Assembly (NCBI RefSeq): GCF_008634025.1
Contig: NZ_PDCM01000001.1
Location: forward strand, 3,318,501 to 3,382,500
Origin: Streptomyces albofaciens JCM 4342
GTDB lineage: Bacteria; Actinomycetota; Actinomycetes; Streptomycetales; Streptomycetaceae
Direction of reading: 5' to 3'
DNA length: 64,000 bases
Made by a program: the position numbers and the translations under genes. Each line of letters begins with the position of its first letter. The stretch's first letter is position 1. Shown piece after piece: positions 43,669 through 54,273 of the stretch. The notes beneath the pieces were generated by a model. That model did no database searches, was not told the origin of the DNA, and saw only the letters and a list, made by a program, of their open reading frames with translations.

Positions 43669-44808
43669 TCAGTCGGACACCGCGGCCGAGGGCGAGGGGC
43701 AGGCCGGTTCACGGGCGCCGCCGGGGCGCTCGGCGCTGGTGGCCGTGACGGCGGGCGGGGTGCGGGCGTGGTGCTGCCGGGGCAGGCTCGGCTCCAGCTC
43801 GACCAAGACGAGGGCGACGTCGTCGTCCTGGGCGCCGTGGGTGTGCCGGCACATCGTCGACAGCACCGCCTCGATCGCGTCGTTGAGATCGGGCAGCGAG
43901 CAGGCCGGCAGCAGGCCGGCCAGGTCGATCATCGTGCCGTCGGGGTCCCGGGCCTCGGCGAGGCCGTCCGTGTAGAGCAGCAGCCGGTCGCCGGGGGACA
44001 GTTCCACCTCCTGGACGCGGGGCATCGGATACAGCCCGATGGGCGTGGTCGGTTCGGCCGGGGTGAGCAGGACCGGCGGGCCGGCGGCGGGCAGGTGCAG
44101 GGGCGGGTGGTGCCCGCAGTTGACCAGCCGCAGCCGGCCCGGGGATATCTCGGCGATCACGGCGGTGATGAAGTCCTCCGGGCCGAGGTCGTCGATCAGC
44201 CGCCGGTCCGCCTCCTCGACCACCTCGGCGAGGTTGCTGCGGGTGTAGGCGCAGTCGCGGAAGTGCCCTATGGCCGCCGCGGACAGGCGGACCGCCTCCA
44301 GGCCCTTGCCGCGGACGTCGCCGATCAGCACCCGCAGGCCGCTCGGGGTGTCGGCGAAGGCGTACAGGTCGCCGCCGATGACGGCGCGCGGCGCGGCGGA
44401 GCGGTAGCGGGCGCACACCGAGGCGCCGCTGACCCGGAAGGAGGTGGGCCGCAGGATCGCGCGCTGCGCGGCGGCCGCGACCCCGGCGAGCTGGCTGTCC
44501 AGCGCGGCCTGCCGGTCGGAGGCCCAGGTCGCGTAGGCCGCGGCGGCGGCGAGCACGGTCAGGGACAGCAGCTGGCCGGGGCGGCCGACGGTGTGCTCGT
44601 GTGCGGCGACGGCCACGCCCAGGAGCAGGGCGGCGAACGAGACCGCGGCCGTGCACGCCCCTTCGAGTCTCGTGGCGGCGACCAGCGGGCCGATCATCAG
44701 CAGCCCGGCCAGGCTGACGTCCGGTCCCAGCGCCAGGTCCCCGGCCGCGACGGCGGCCCCGGCCAGGGCCGTGAACAGCAGCAGGGCGCCCTGTCGGACT
44801 TCGCGCAT
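43669..44808 (-). CDS. PP2C-family (SpoIIE-type) membrane phosphatase
   Basis: A 379-residue protein. About five membrane-spanning segments lie in the first 120 residues, from ALLLFTALAGAAVAAGDLALG to LSLTVLAAAAAYATWA. The SpoIIE phosphatase domain (about 150-340) has VIGGDLYAFADTPSGLRVLIGDVRGKGLEAVRLSA with metal Asp, FRDCAYTRSNLAEVVEEADRRL, GHHPPLHL and GDRLLLYTDGLAEARD, and a final Asp in DDVALVLVEL. In actinomycetes these act on anti-sigma-factor antagonists. The ATG with GGGGAGG is preferred to a GTG/ATG pair 18 codons upstream. The C-terminus is a Pro/Thr-rich tail. Confidence 0.9.
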   Translation of the reverse strand: MREVRQGALLLFTALAGAAVAAGDLALGPDVSLAGLLMIGPLVAATRLEGACTAAVSFAALLLGVAVAAHEHTVGRPGQLLSLTVLAAAAAYATWASDRQAALDSQLAGVAAAAQRAILRPTSFRVSGASVCARYRSAAPRAVIGGDLYAFADTPSGLRVLIGDVRGKGLEAVRLSAAAIGHFRDCAYTRSNLAEVVEEADRRLIDDLGPEDFITAVIAEISPGRLRLVNCGHHPPLHLPAAGPPVLLTPAEPTTPIGLYPMPRVQEVELSPGDRLLLYTDGLAEARDPDGTMIDLAGLLPACSLPDLNDAIEAVLSTMCRHTHGAQDDDVALVLVELEPSLPRQHHARTPPAVTATSAERPGGAREPACPSPSAAVSD

Positions 44809-46732
<1,924 letters not shown>

Positions 46733-46767
46733 TCCCCCACCGCCCCGGACCTGGGGGAAGCACGGCC

Positions 46768-46806
46768 GTCCGGCCCCGCACCGATCGTCTCGGTGCGGGG
46801 CCGGAC
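46768..46806 (+). terminator. Terminator after the GuaB1-type gene
   Basis: A 17-base perfect stem (46768-46784 and 46790-46806) with a five-base loop, about 35 bases after the stop. It has no long T-run after it, as is common in Streptomyces. Confidence 0.75.
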
Positions 46807-46850
46807 GCGTTTGTGCGGCGGGTTGTGCGGGAACGTCCACCCGATGAGAT

Positions 46851-46971
46851 TTGTCGTTTGTGTGCAACGAACGACCGCTCGCGGACCAGGTGCGCAACAA
46901 ATGTTCACGGTTGCGCAAGGAACCTGCATTACGGCAGCTCATAACCGCCCCGTACAGTCATGCGCTGTACG
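46851..46971 (+). promoter_or_regulatory. Palindrome and repeated boxes before the amino-acid permease gene
   Basis: A 7-7-7 palindrome (CGTACAG, 46951-46957; CTGTACG, 46965-46971) lies about 130 bases before the start. Just upstream are related boxes GTGCAACGAAC (about 46862), GTGCGCAACAAAT (about 46890) and TTGCGCAAGG (about 46912). They look like operator sites. The adjacent Lrp-type gene is a candidate binder. Confidence 0.4.
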
Positions 46972-47100
46972 TGGAGTGGCGGGGACCGCCTGCTCGGCGG
47001 TTCCCCCTTCCTTGTCGCGGGTTGTTTCGTCGTACCCGCGCACGGGGACCGCTGTCGGTCGTCCGCCACCATGACCGGCAGCGATGAAGGAGCCACCCCT

Positions 47101-48576
47101 GTGTTGGAGCACGGCGCAGCCCCGCCCGCGGCGGGCAGCGACCCCCGGCCACCCTCTCCCCCCGGGGGCCTCGGTGCCCGGCTGATGCGGCGCAAGCCCG
47201 TCGAACGGCTGGTGGCCGAGGGCGGCCAGGGGGAGGGCGGCACCCTCCGCCGTTCGATGGGCATGTGGCAGCTGACCATGATCAGCATCGGTGCCACGCT
47301 GGGCACCGGCATCTTCGTCGTCCTCGGCGACGCGGTGCCCAAGGCCGGCCCCGCCGTGATCCTCTCGTTCGTCATCGCCGGTGTCACCGCCCTGTTCTCC
47401 GCGCTGTCCTACGCGGAGCTGGCCGGCTCCATCCCGGTCTCCGGCTCGTCGTACTCCTACGCCTACGCCACGCTCGGCGAGCTGGTCGCCTGGGTCTGCG
47501 GCTGGTGCCTGATCCTGGAGTACGGCGTCTCGGTCGCGGCCGTCGCGGTCGGCTGGGGCCAGTACCTCAACGAGCTGCTGTCCGGCACCATCGGCGTCAC
47601 CCTCCCCGACGCGCTGTCCGCGCCGCCCGGCGACGGCGGGGTCTTCAACCTCCCGGCGCTGATCGTCGTCATGCTGGCCATGGTCTTCCTGCTGGGCGGC
47701 GCCAAGGAGAGCGCCCGCGCCAACGCGATCATGGTGGGCGTCAAGATCGTCGCGCTGCTGCTGTTCTGCGGTGTCGCCGCCCAGGGCATCAGCTCCGGCA
47801 ACTACGCCAACTTCATGCCGCTGGGCATCGCCGGCGTCAGCGGCGCCGGGGCCACGCTCTTCTTCTCGTACATCGGCTTCGACGCCGCCTCCACCGCGGG
47901 CGAGGAGGCCAAGGACCCGCAGCGGGACCTGCCGCGCGCGATCATGCTCTCTCTGATCATCGTCACCGCGCTGTACTGCCTGGTCGCCGCCGTGGCCGTG
48001 GGCGCCCGCCCCTGGAAGAACTTCGAGGGCTCGGAGGCCGCGCTCGCCGGCATCCTGAAGGAGGTCACCGGGCAGGGCTTCTGGTCCGTGCTGCTGGCCG
48101 CCGGCGCCGTCATCGCCATCGCCAGCGTCGTCCTGACGGTCCTCTACGGCCAGACCCGCATCCTGTTCGCGATGTCCCGCGACGGCCTGGTGCCGAAGGT
48201 GTTCTCCAAGGTCCACCCGAAGTCCGGCGCGCCGCGCACCAACACCGTGCTCGTCTCGCTGTTCTGCGGCATCCTGGCCGCCGCCATCCCGCTGGGCCAG
48301 CTCGCCGACGCCACCAGCATCGGCACGCTCTTCGCCTTCGCGCTGGTCAACATCGCGGTGATCGTGCTGCGCTTCACCAAGCCGGACATGCCGCGCTCCT
48401 TCCGCACGCCGCTGGCGCCGGTCTTCCCCGCGATCGGCTTCCTGCTGTGCCTGTACATGATGAGCAGCCTCGGCCCGGTCACCTGGGTGGTCTTCGGTGT
48501 CTGGATGGTCGTCGGGCTCGTGGTCTACTTCGTCTACGGCATGCGCCGTTCCCGATTGGCCACCGCAGAGAAGTGA
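47101..48576 (+). CDS. APC-family amino-acid permease
   Basis: A 491-residue membrane protein with about 12 hydrophobic segments. The first 60 residues are polar and Pro-rich. The transport part begins QLTMISIGATLGTGIFVVLGDA, the APC signature in the first helix, and has AYATLGELVAWVCGWCLILEYGVSVAAVA and FFSYIGFDAASTAGEEAKDPQRDLPRA, typical of the cationic amino-acid/CAT-like group. The GTG at 47101 has AAGGAG before it; an ATG ten codons upstream does not. The next gene is an Lrp-type regulator, as in many amino-acid uptake loci. Confidence 0.9.
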   Translation: MLEHGAAPPAAGSDPRPPSPPGGLGARLMRRKPVERLVAEGGQGEGGTLRRSMGMWQLTMISIGATLGTGIFVVLGDAVPKAGPAVILSFVIAGVTALFSALSYAELAGSIPVSGSSYSYAYATLGELVAWVCGWCLILEYGVSVAAVAVGWGQYLNELLSGTIGVTLPDALSAPPGDGGVFNLPALIVVMLAMVFLLGGAKESARANAIMVGVKIVALLLFCGVAAQGISSGNYANFMPLGIAGVSGAGATLFFSYIGFDAASTAGEEAKDPQRDLPRAIMLSLIIVTALYCLVAAVAVGARPWKNFEGSEAALAGILKEVTGQGFWSVLLAAGAVIAIASVVLTVLYGQTRILFAMSRDGLVPKVFSKVHPKSGAPRTNTVLVSLFCGILAAAIPLGQLADATSIGTLFAFALVNIAVIVLRFTKPDMPRSFRTPLAPVFPAIGFLLCLYMMSSLGPVTWVVFGVWMVVGLVVYFVYGMRRSRLATAEK

Positions 48577-48595
48577 TCCACCCGCAGTGCGACAG

Positions 48596-49045
48596 ATGAA
48601 CGAACTCGACCAGCGCATCGTCCACGCCCTGGCGGAGGACGCCCGCCGCTCCTACGCCGACATCGGGGCGGAGGTCGGACTCTCCGCCCCGGCGGTCAAA
48701 CGCCGGGTGGACCGGCTGCGGGCCGAGGGCGCCATCACCGGGTTCACCGTCCGGGTGGACCCGGCGGCGCTGGGCTGGGAGACCGAGGGGTTCATCGAGC
48801 TGTTCTGCCGCCGCAACACCTCGCCGGACGCCATCCACCGGGGTCTGGCGCGCTACCCGGAAGTGGCGTCCGCCTCCACCGTCACCGGTGAGGCGGACGC
48901 CATCGTCCAGGTCTTCGCCTCCGACATGCGTCACTTCGAACGGGTACTGGAACGCATCGCGGGCGAGCCGTTCGTGGAACGCACCAAGTCGGTCCTGGTC
49001 CTCTCACCGCTGCTGCGCCGGTTCAGCTCGGGGTCGCCGGGGTGA
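48596..49045 (+). CDS. Lrp/AsnC family transcriptional regulator
   Basis: A 149-residue regulator. The N-terminal winged helix (about 1-55) has NELDQRIVHALAEDARRSYADIG and LSAPAVKRRVDRLRAEGAITGF. The C-terminal RAM domain (about 65-149) binds amino acids and forms octamers (VASASTVTGEADAIVQVFASDMRHFERVLERI). The ATG is used; a GTG three codons before is possible. It follows the permease by 20 bases, so it probably controls amino-acid uptake. Confidence 0.9.
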   Translation: MNELDQRIVHALAEDARRSYADIGAEVGLSAPAVKRRVDRLRAEGAITGFTVRVDPAALGWETEGFIELFCRRNTSPDAIHRGLARYPEVASASTVTGEADAIVQVFASDMRHFERVLERIAGEPFVERTKSVLVLSPLLRRFSSGSPG

Positions 49046-49270
49046 GGGAGCACCGGCTCCCGGAACCGGCGAACCGGCGCCGGCCGTCCGGGCCCCGGGC
49101 CCCGGGTCCGGGCTCCCCTGTCCGGGCCGGTGGACCGCAGTGCCCGATCATGGCGGCATGACGCCGGCAGCCCGCGTTCCCCGACCGGTGGCACCCGGGC
49201 GGCGCCCCGATGCCCGCCCTCGACGAGACGCCCGGCGGCTGATCCCGTACGGCCCCGGCACGCGGCCCCC

Positions 49271-50287
49271 TCAGCCCCGGCCGCTCCACCACGCCAGCAC
49301 CCCGCCCAGGACGAGCAGGGCGCAGATGCCCAGGTTGACGAGCTTGTAGGAGAGGAAGACCGCGGCGAATTCGCGGATGGTGGCGCTCGGCCAGAAGTAG
49401 GCGGCCGTGGGGGCGCCGACGACCTGGCCGTTGATGCCGGCGCGGCGGGCCAGGATCGCGGCGCGCAGGACGTGGTAGTTGTTCGTGACGATCACACAGC
49501 GGTGGTCCGGCACCGTACGGTCCATGATCTCCTTGCTGTACGCCAGGTTCTCCTCCGTCGTGCGGGACTGCTCCTCGCACAGGACGCGGTCCGCGGGGAA
49601 GCCGCGCTCGGTCAGGTAGGCCGCCATCGCCCGGGACTCCGGGAGCTGTTCGTCCGGGCCCTGGCCGCCGGAGGCGAGCAGCAGCGGCGGGTTGCCGCGG
49701 CGCGCCTGGCGCTCGTACACCGCGCGGGCCCGCTCCAGCCGGTTGGCCAGCAGCGGCGGTACGCGCGTGCCGCCGATCAGCCCGGAGCCCAGCACCACCA
49801 CGAAGTCCGCGTTGCGGCGCACCCGCAGCCGCCCGTAGAGGAACGCGTAGCCGACGAAGCACAGGAAGAGGAAGGAGATGTAGCCGAGGACCAGCAGGGT
49901 CGTGGCGGAGATCACGATCAAAGTGCGCGACCCGGTGCCGGCGGCGGTGATCAGCAGGGCGGTCACCGCGAAGATCCCCAGCCCGGCCAGCAGCGAGAGC
50001 AGGTTCGCCAGGCTGCGGCCTTCCTTGCGGACCATCTTCACGCCGTTGAGGATCAGGAAGACGCCGAGGACGAGGACGCCGACCGTGGGCAGCAGGAGGA
50101 CGAGCACGGCGGCCGCCAATGCCACCGCCGTAGGTGTCCGGTGCAGTTGCATGAGCAGGACCGGGACGAGGAAGACGACGGTCAGCCCCAGGTGGACGGC
50201 GTTGCTGAAGCGGCGCCGGTCGCGCAGCACACCGACGAGGAACAGGACGAAGAAGAGGGCCGGCAGGGCGTACGCGAGCATGGTCAC
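49271..50287 (-). CDS. YdcF-family (DUF218) membrane protein
   Basis: A 338-residue protein. About five hydrophobic segments lie in the first 150 residues (YALPALFFVLFLVGVL to VLGYISFLFLCFVGYAFLYG). The YdcF domain (about 155-300) has FVVVLGSGLIGGTRVPPLLANRLERA, LLASGGQGPDEQLPESRAMAAYL and VIVTNNYHVLRAAILARRAGI, the family's likely nucleotide/sugar-binding pattern, then one more membrane helix at the end. The family is linked to envelope sugar metabolism, but the reaction is unproven. GTG start; an ATG two codons later is equally good. Confidence 0.8.
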   Translation of the reverse strand: MTMLAYALPALFFVLFLVGVLRDRRRFSNAVHLGLTVVFLVPVLLMQLHRTPTAVALAAAVLVLLLPTVGVLVLGVFLILNGVKMVRKEGRSLANLLSLLAGLGIFAVTALLITAAGTGSRTLIVISATTLLVLGYISFLFLCFVGYAFLYGRLRVRRNADFVVVLGSGLIGGTRVPPLLANRLERARAVYERQARRGNPPLLLASGGQGPDEQLPESRAMAAYLTERGFPADRVLCEEQSRTTEENLAYSKEIMDRTVPDHRCVIVTNNYHVLRAAILARRAGINGQVVGAPTAAYFWPSATIREFAAVFLSYKLVNLGICALLVLGGVLAWWSGRG

Positions 50288-50362
50288 ATCGTAGGCGGGA
50301 CGATCATGTGACCGGCGTCGCCCGCCGCGGGCAGCGACCGGTGTGCCCGCGGCGGGACGCGG

Positions 50363-51019
50363 TCAGCTCTCCGGCGCCGCCCACGGCACGACGGTGAAGT
50401 CCCCGCGCTCCACCGTCTCGAACGGCGCCGAACTGACGCACTTGGGCAGGTCCTTGGTGACCGTCGGGTCGTTGGTGGACGCCCAGCTGTAGCCGAGCCG
50501 GTCCGCCCGGCCCGGTCCCAGGTCGTGCACGCTGAAGCCGACCCGCTTGCCCTTGAGGTTCGCGACATCGGTCGCGGTGACGATGCCGCTGGCCACCGCG
50601 ACCTTGCCACCCGTCACCAGGCAGTCGATACGGCCCTTCGCCCAGCCGCTCCTCGTCTTGCCGACGTGCCGGAACGCGAAGGTGCCCCGCGCTTTGTCGG
50701 GCGTCTCGTCCTGGCGGAAGCGCGCGTCGAAGGAGAAGCGGACGTCGTCGCCGTCGGTCCGGCGGAGCTTGGCGGACCCGGACAGCCGCGCGTCGTCGGG
50801 CTGGTGGCGGGCGCTCTGCGCGGCGGCGGCGCGCGGCGCCGGGTGTGCCGCGTCGGGCGGGGGTACGGCGAGCGCGGAGCCGCCCGCCCCCGCGGCCAGC
50901 AGGACCGCGGCCGAGACGGCGGCGAGCCGGACGTATCTGCGGGCGGTGGTACGGGTGGTACCGGTGGTTCGACTGGTGTGGGTGGTGCGGGTGCTGTGAC
51001 GGCGGTCCGAACGGTTCAT
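50363..51019 (-). CDS. Secreted protein of unknown function
   Basis: A 218-residue protein with a Thr/Arg-rich N-tail and a hydrophobic core (AAVSAAVLLAAGAGGSALAV) that looks like a Tat- or Sec-type signal. The mature part is beta-rich (SGSAKLRRTDGDDVRFSFDARF, FAFRHVGKTRSGWAKGRIDCLVTGGKVAVASGIVTATDVANLKGKRVGFSVHD, spread over about 75-180) and has two Cys. Similar repeat-unit proteins are seen in other Streptomyces and are likely extracellular. ATG after GGGGGGAG. No enzyme motif is visible. Confidence 0.75.
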   Translation of the reverse strand: MNRSDRRHSTRTTHTSRTTGTTRTTARRYVRLAAVSAAVLLAAGAGGSALAVPPPDAAHPAPRAAAAQSARHQPDDARLSGSAKLRRTDGDDVRFSFDARFRQDETPDKARGTFAFRHVGKTRSGWAKGRIDCLVTGGKVAVASGIVTATDVANLKGKRVGFSVHDLGPGRADRLGYSWASTNDPTVTKDLPKCVSSAPFETVERGDFTVVPWAAPES

Positions 51020-51400
51020 GACGGATCTCCCCCCGACGGGATCGTGAGCGTTCACCCGGACTCTCCGGACGCCTCGTACGATGCCGTCCGGCCGGGTGCG
51101 CCACATCGGGCCCGGGAGCGATCCCCGTTCCGCCGCGCGGAGGAACCGCCCTGCGCCCGGAGGCGTACCGGGGACGGGCGCCGCCCGCCCCGCGGCACGG
51201 CCAACGCCAGGCGCAACGAATCGCCGTATCAGCCGTACAACACGCAACGAAACAGCCATCGGCACGCAATGGTGACGCCTTGTACGGGCGGTTCGGCGGA
51301 CCGTACCGTCTAGGCGTCCCGCCGATCGCCGGGCCACGGCCGCACCGCCACGGTGCCGGGCCGGCCGACGGTCGTCCGCACGTGTCCTCCGAGGGGTCCC
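51020..51400. other. 381-base gap between the secreted protein and nitrilase genes
   Basis: Both neighbours read away from this gap, so it must hold two promoters. I see no gene and no strong hairpin. Local composition is close to the genome average. Confidence 0.5.
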
Positions 51401-52201
51401 ATGTCGTCGCTGCGCACCGCCCTGCTCCAAAGTTCGGGACGGCCCGGCGACGTCGCGCACAACCTGCGGGCCATCGAGGACGCGGCGCGCGAGGCGGCGG
51501 CGGGCGGCGCGGGGCTGCTGGTCTGCCCGGAGCTGTTCCTGACCGGCTACGCTATTGGTGAGGACCTGCACAGGCTGGCCGAGCCCGCCGACGGCCCGGC
51601 CGCCCGGACCGTGGCCCGAATAGCCGCCGAGCACGGCATCGCGGTGGTCTACGGCTACCCGGAGCGCGACGGCGCGACGGTCCACAACTCGGCTCAGCTG
51701 ATCGGACCCGAAGGGCAGCCGTCGGCCAACTACCGCAAGACCCACCTCTTCGGCTGCTTCGAGCGCGAGTGGTTCACGCCGGGCGACGAGCCGGTCGTCC
51801 AGGCCGAGCTGGGCGGCCTGCGGATCGGCCTGATGATCTGCTACGACGTGGAGTTCCCGGAGAACGTCCGCGCCCACGCGCTGGCCGGCACCGACCTGCT
51901 GCTGGTGCCCACCGCCCAGCTGCACCCCTTCCAGTTCGTCGCCGAGTCGCTGATTCCGGTCCGGGCCTTCGAGAGCCAGCTCTACATCGCCTACGTCAAC
52001 CGGACCGGCCCGGAAGGCGAGTTCGAGTTCGTCGGCCTGAGCTGCCTGGCCGGGCCGGACGGCACCGTGCGCGCCCGCGCAGGGCGCGGCGAGGAGCTGG
52101 TCCTCGCCGAGGTGGACGCCGGTCTCCTCAAGCGGTCGCGGGAGGACAATCCGTACCTCGCCGACCGGCGCCCCGGCCTCTACGGCTCGCTGACCTGCTG
52201 A
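51401..52201 (+). CDS. Nitrilase-family carbon-nitrogen hydrolase
   Basis: A 266-residue hydrolase with the full catalytic set: Glu44 (CPELFLTGY), Lys113 (YRKTHLFG) and Cys147 (MICYDVEFPE). Members split amides, nitriles or N-carbamoyl groups. Size and motifs fit the branch of omega- or aliphatic amidases. The ATG follows GAGGGGTCCC. It is 127 bases upstream of a flavin amine oxidase, on the same strand. If the oxidase makes an amide such as indole-3-acetamide, this enzyme could hydrolyse it; the substrate cannot be told from sequence. Confidence 0.88.
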   Translation: MSSLRTALLQSSGRPGDVAHNLRAIEDAAREAAAGGAGLLVCPELFLTGYAIGEDLHRLAEPADGPAARTVARIAAEHGIAVVYGYPERDGATVHNSAQLIGPEGQPSANYRKTHLFGCFEREWFTPGDEPVVQAELGGLRIGLMICYDVEFPENVRAHALAGTDLLLVPTAQLHPFQFVAESLIPVRAFESQLYIAYVNRTGPEGEFEFVGLSCLAGPDGTVRARAGRGEELVLAEVDAGLLKRSREDNPYLADRRPGLYGSLTC

Positions 52202-52328
52202 CCTGACACCCGCCGGCCCGCATCCGGCCCGAAGCCCCCACAGCGGCGCCACCACGCCGCCCGCACGCCTGCCCGCGCGCCCGCGCGCGTCCACCCCCCT
52301 CAGTACCGCCTGCAAGGAGCCCGTACCG

Positions 52329-54014
52329 ATGACTGTGCCCACCGCCGCCCAGCACGCGGACGCCCAGCCGCCCATCACCATGTTCGGGCCGGACTTCCCG
52401 TACGCGTACGACGACTTCCTCGCCCACCCGGCGGGCCTCGGCCAGGTCCCCGCGACCGAGCACGGCAAGGAGGTCGCCGTCATCGGCGGCGGCCTGTCCG
52501 GCATCATCACGGCCTACGAGCTGATGAAGATGGGCCTCAGGCCCGTCGTCTACGAGGCCGACCAGATAGGCGGCCGACTGCGTACGGTCGGCTTCGAGGG
52601 CTGCGACCCCGGGCTGACCGCCGAGATGGGCGCGATGCGCTTCCCGCCGTCCTCCACGGCGCTCCAGCACTACATCGACCTCGTCGGCCTGAAGACGAAG
52701 CCGTTCCCCAACCCGCTCGCGCCCGACACCCCGTCGACCGTCGTCGACCTCAAGGGCGAGACGCACTACGCGCGCACCGTCGAGGACCTGCCCGAGGTCT
52801 ACCACCAGGTCATGGACGCCTGGAACGCCTGCCTGGAGGAGGGCGCGGACTTCTCCGACATGAACCGCGCCATCCGTGAGCGCGATGTGCCGCGCATCCG
52901 GGAGATCTGGTCGCGCCTGGTCGAGAAGCTCGACAACCAGACCTTCTACGGGTACCTCTGCGACTCCACCGCCTTCAAGTCCTTCCGGCACCGCGAGATC
53001 TTCGGCCAGGTCGGCTTCGGCACCGGCGGCTGGGACACCGACTTCCCCAACTCCATCCTGGAGATCCTGCGCGTCGTCTACACCGAGGCCGACGACCACC
53101 ACCGCGGCATCGTCGGCGGCAGCCAGCAGTTGCCGCTGCGCCTGTGGGAGCGCGAGCCGGAGAAGCTCGTCCACTGGGCGCCGGGCACCTCGCTGTCCTC
53201 CCTGCACGACGGCACGCCGCGCCCGGCGGTCACCCGGCTGCACCGTACGGCCGGCAACCGCATCACCGTCACCGACGCCGACGGCGACATCCGTACGTAC
53301 GAGGCGGCCGTGTTCACCGCGCAGTCCTGGATGCTGCTGTCGAAGATCGCCTGCGACGACGAGCTGTTCCCCATCGACCACTGGACGGCGATGGAGCGCA
53401 CCCACTACATGGAGTCCTCCAAGCTCTTCGTCCCGGTCGACCGGCCGTTCTGGCTGGACAAGGACGAGGAGACCGGCCGGGACGTGATGAGCATGACGCT
53501 CACCGACCGGATGACCCGCGGCACCTACCTGCTCGACGACGGCCCCGACAAGCCGGCCGTCATCTGCCTCTCCTACACCTGGTGCGACGACAGCCTCAAG
53601 TGGCTGCCGCTGAACGCCAACGACCGCATGGAGGTCATGCTCAAGTCGCTCTCGGAGATCTACCCGAAGGTCGACATCAGGAAGCACATCATCGGCAACC
53701 CGGTGACCATCTCCTGGGAGAACGAGCCCTACTTCATGGGCGCGTTCAAGGCCAACCTGCCCGGCCACTACCGCTACCAGCGGCGGCTGTTCACCCACTT
53801 CATGCAGGACCGGCTGCCCGAGGACAAGCGCGGCCTCTTCCTCGCGGGCGACGACATCTCCTGGACGGCCGGCTGGGCCGAGGGCGCCGTGCAGACCGCG
53901 CTCAACGCGGTGTGGGGCGTGATGACCCACTTCGGCGGCAGCACGGACGCGGCCAACCCGGGCCCCGGCGACGTGTACGACGAGATCGCGCCGGTGGAGC
54001 TGCCGGAGGACTGA
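52329..54014 (+). CDS. Flavin monoamine oxidase, tryptophan 2-monooxygenase-like
   Basis: A 561-residue FAD enzyme. The Rossmann FAD motif VAVIGGGLSGIITAYELM starts at about residue 49, with VVYEADQIGGRLRTVGF behind it and EMGAMRFPPSSTALQHYIDL (about 101-120), a segment shared by tryptophan 2-monooxygenases and L-amino-acid oxidases. The C-terminal FAD-binding stretch is FLAGDDISWTAGWAEGAVQTALNAVW near residue 515. A neighbouring nitrilase-like hydrolase suggests oxidation of an amino acid to an amide followed by hydrolysis. Other L-amino-acid oxidase activity is equally possible. ATG after AAGGAGCCCGTACCG. Confidence 0.82.
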   Translation: MTVPTAAQHADAQPPITMFGPDFPYAYDDFLAHPAGLGQVPATEHGKEVAVIGGGLSGIITAYELMKMGLRPVVYEADQIGGRLRTVGFEGCDPGLTAEMGAMRFPPSSTALQHYIDLVGLKTKPFPNPLAPDTPSTVVDLKGETHYARTVEDLPEVYHQVMDAWNACLEEGADFSDMNRAIRERDVPRIREIWSRLVEKLDNQTFYGYLCDSTAFKSFRHREIFGQVGFGTGGWDTDFPNSILEILRVVYTEADDHHRGIVGGSQQLPLRLWEREPEKLVHWAPGTSLSSLHDGTPRPAVTRLHRTAGNRITVTDADGDIRTYEAAVFTAQSWMLLSKIACDDELFPIDHWTAMERTHYMESSKLFVPVDRPFWLDKDEETGRDVMSMTLTDRMTRGTYLLDDGPDKPAVICLSYTWCDDSLKWLPLNANDRMEVMLKSLSEIYPKVDIRKHIIGNPVTISWENEPYFMGAFKANLPGHYRYQRRLFTHFMQDRLPEDKRGLFLAGDDISWTAGWAEGAVQTALNAVWGVMTHFGGSTDAANPGPGDVYDEIAPVELPED

Positions 54015-54059
54015 CGAGAACGGGTCCCGTACGGCATCACTGCATCCCGGCAGCCCGGC

Positions 54060-54262
54060 ATCACGGCATGTGGTACGGGACCCGTCGGCGGGCGGTATGG
54101 GGCTCGTCGGCAGCTCCGCATGGGACCTGCCGGCACGTGGGTACGGGACCCGTCCGCAGCTCCGTGCGGGACTCGCCGACACGTAGTACGGGACCCGCCG
54201 GCAGCTCCGTATGGGACCCGCCGGCACGTGGTACGGGGGCCGTCGGCAGCCTCGTACGGGAG
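54060..54262. repeat. 45-bp compound minisatellite after the amine oxidase
   Basis: GTACGGGA starts at 54073, 54141 and 54186, with a variant at 54231; the last steps are exactly 45, and the first gap is 68 (45 plus a half-unit). Each unit joins two related halves (CAGCTCCGTATGGGACC and GTGGTACGGGACCCG). The array lies in the gap between two convergent genes. Confidence 0.93.
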
Positions 54263-54273
54263 CCGCCCACCCC

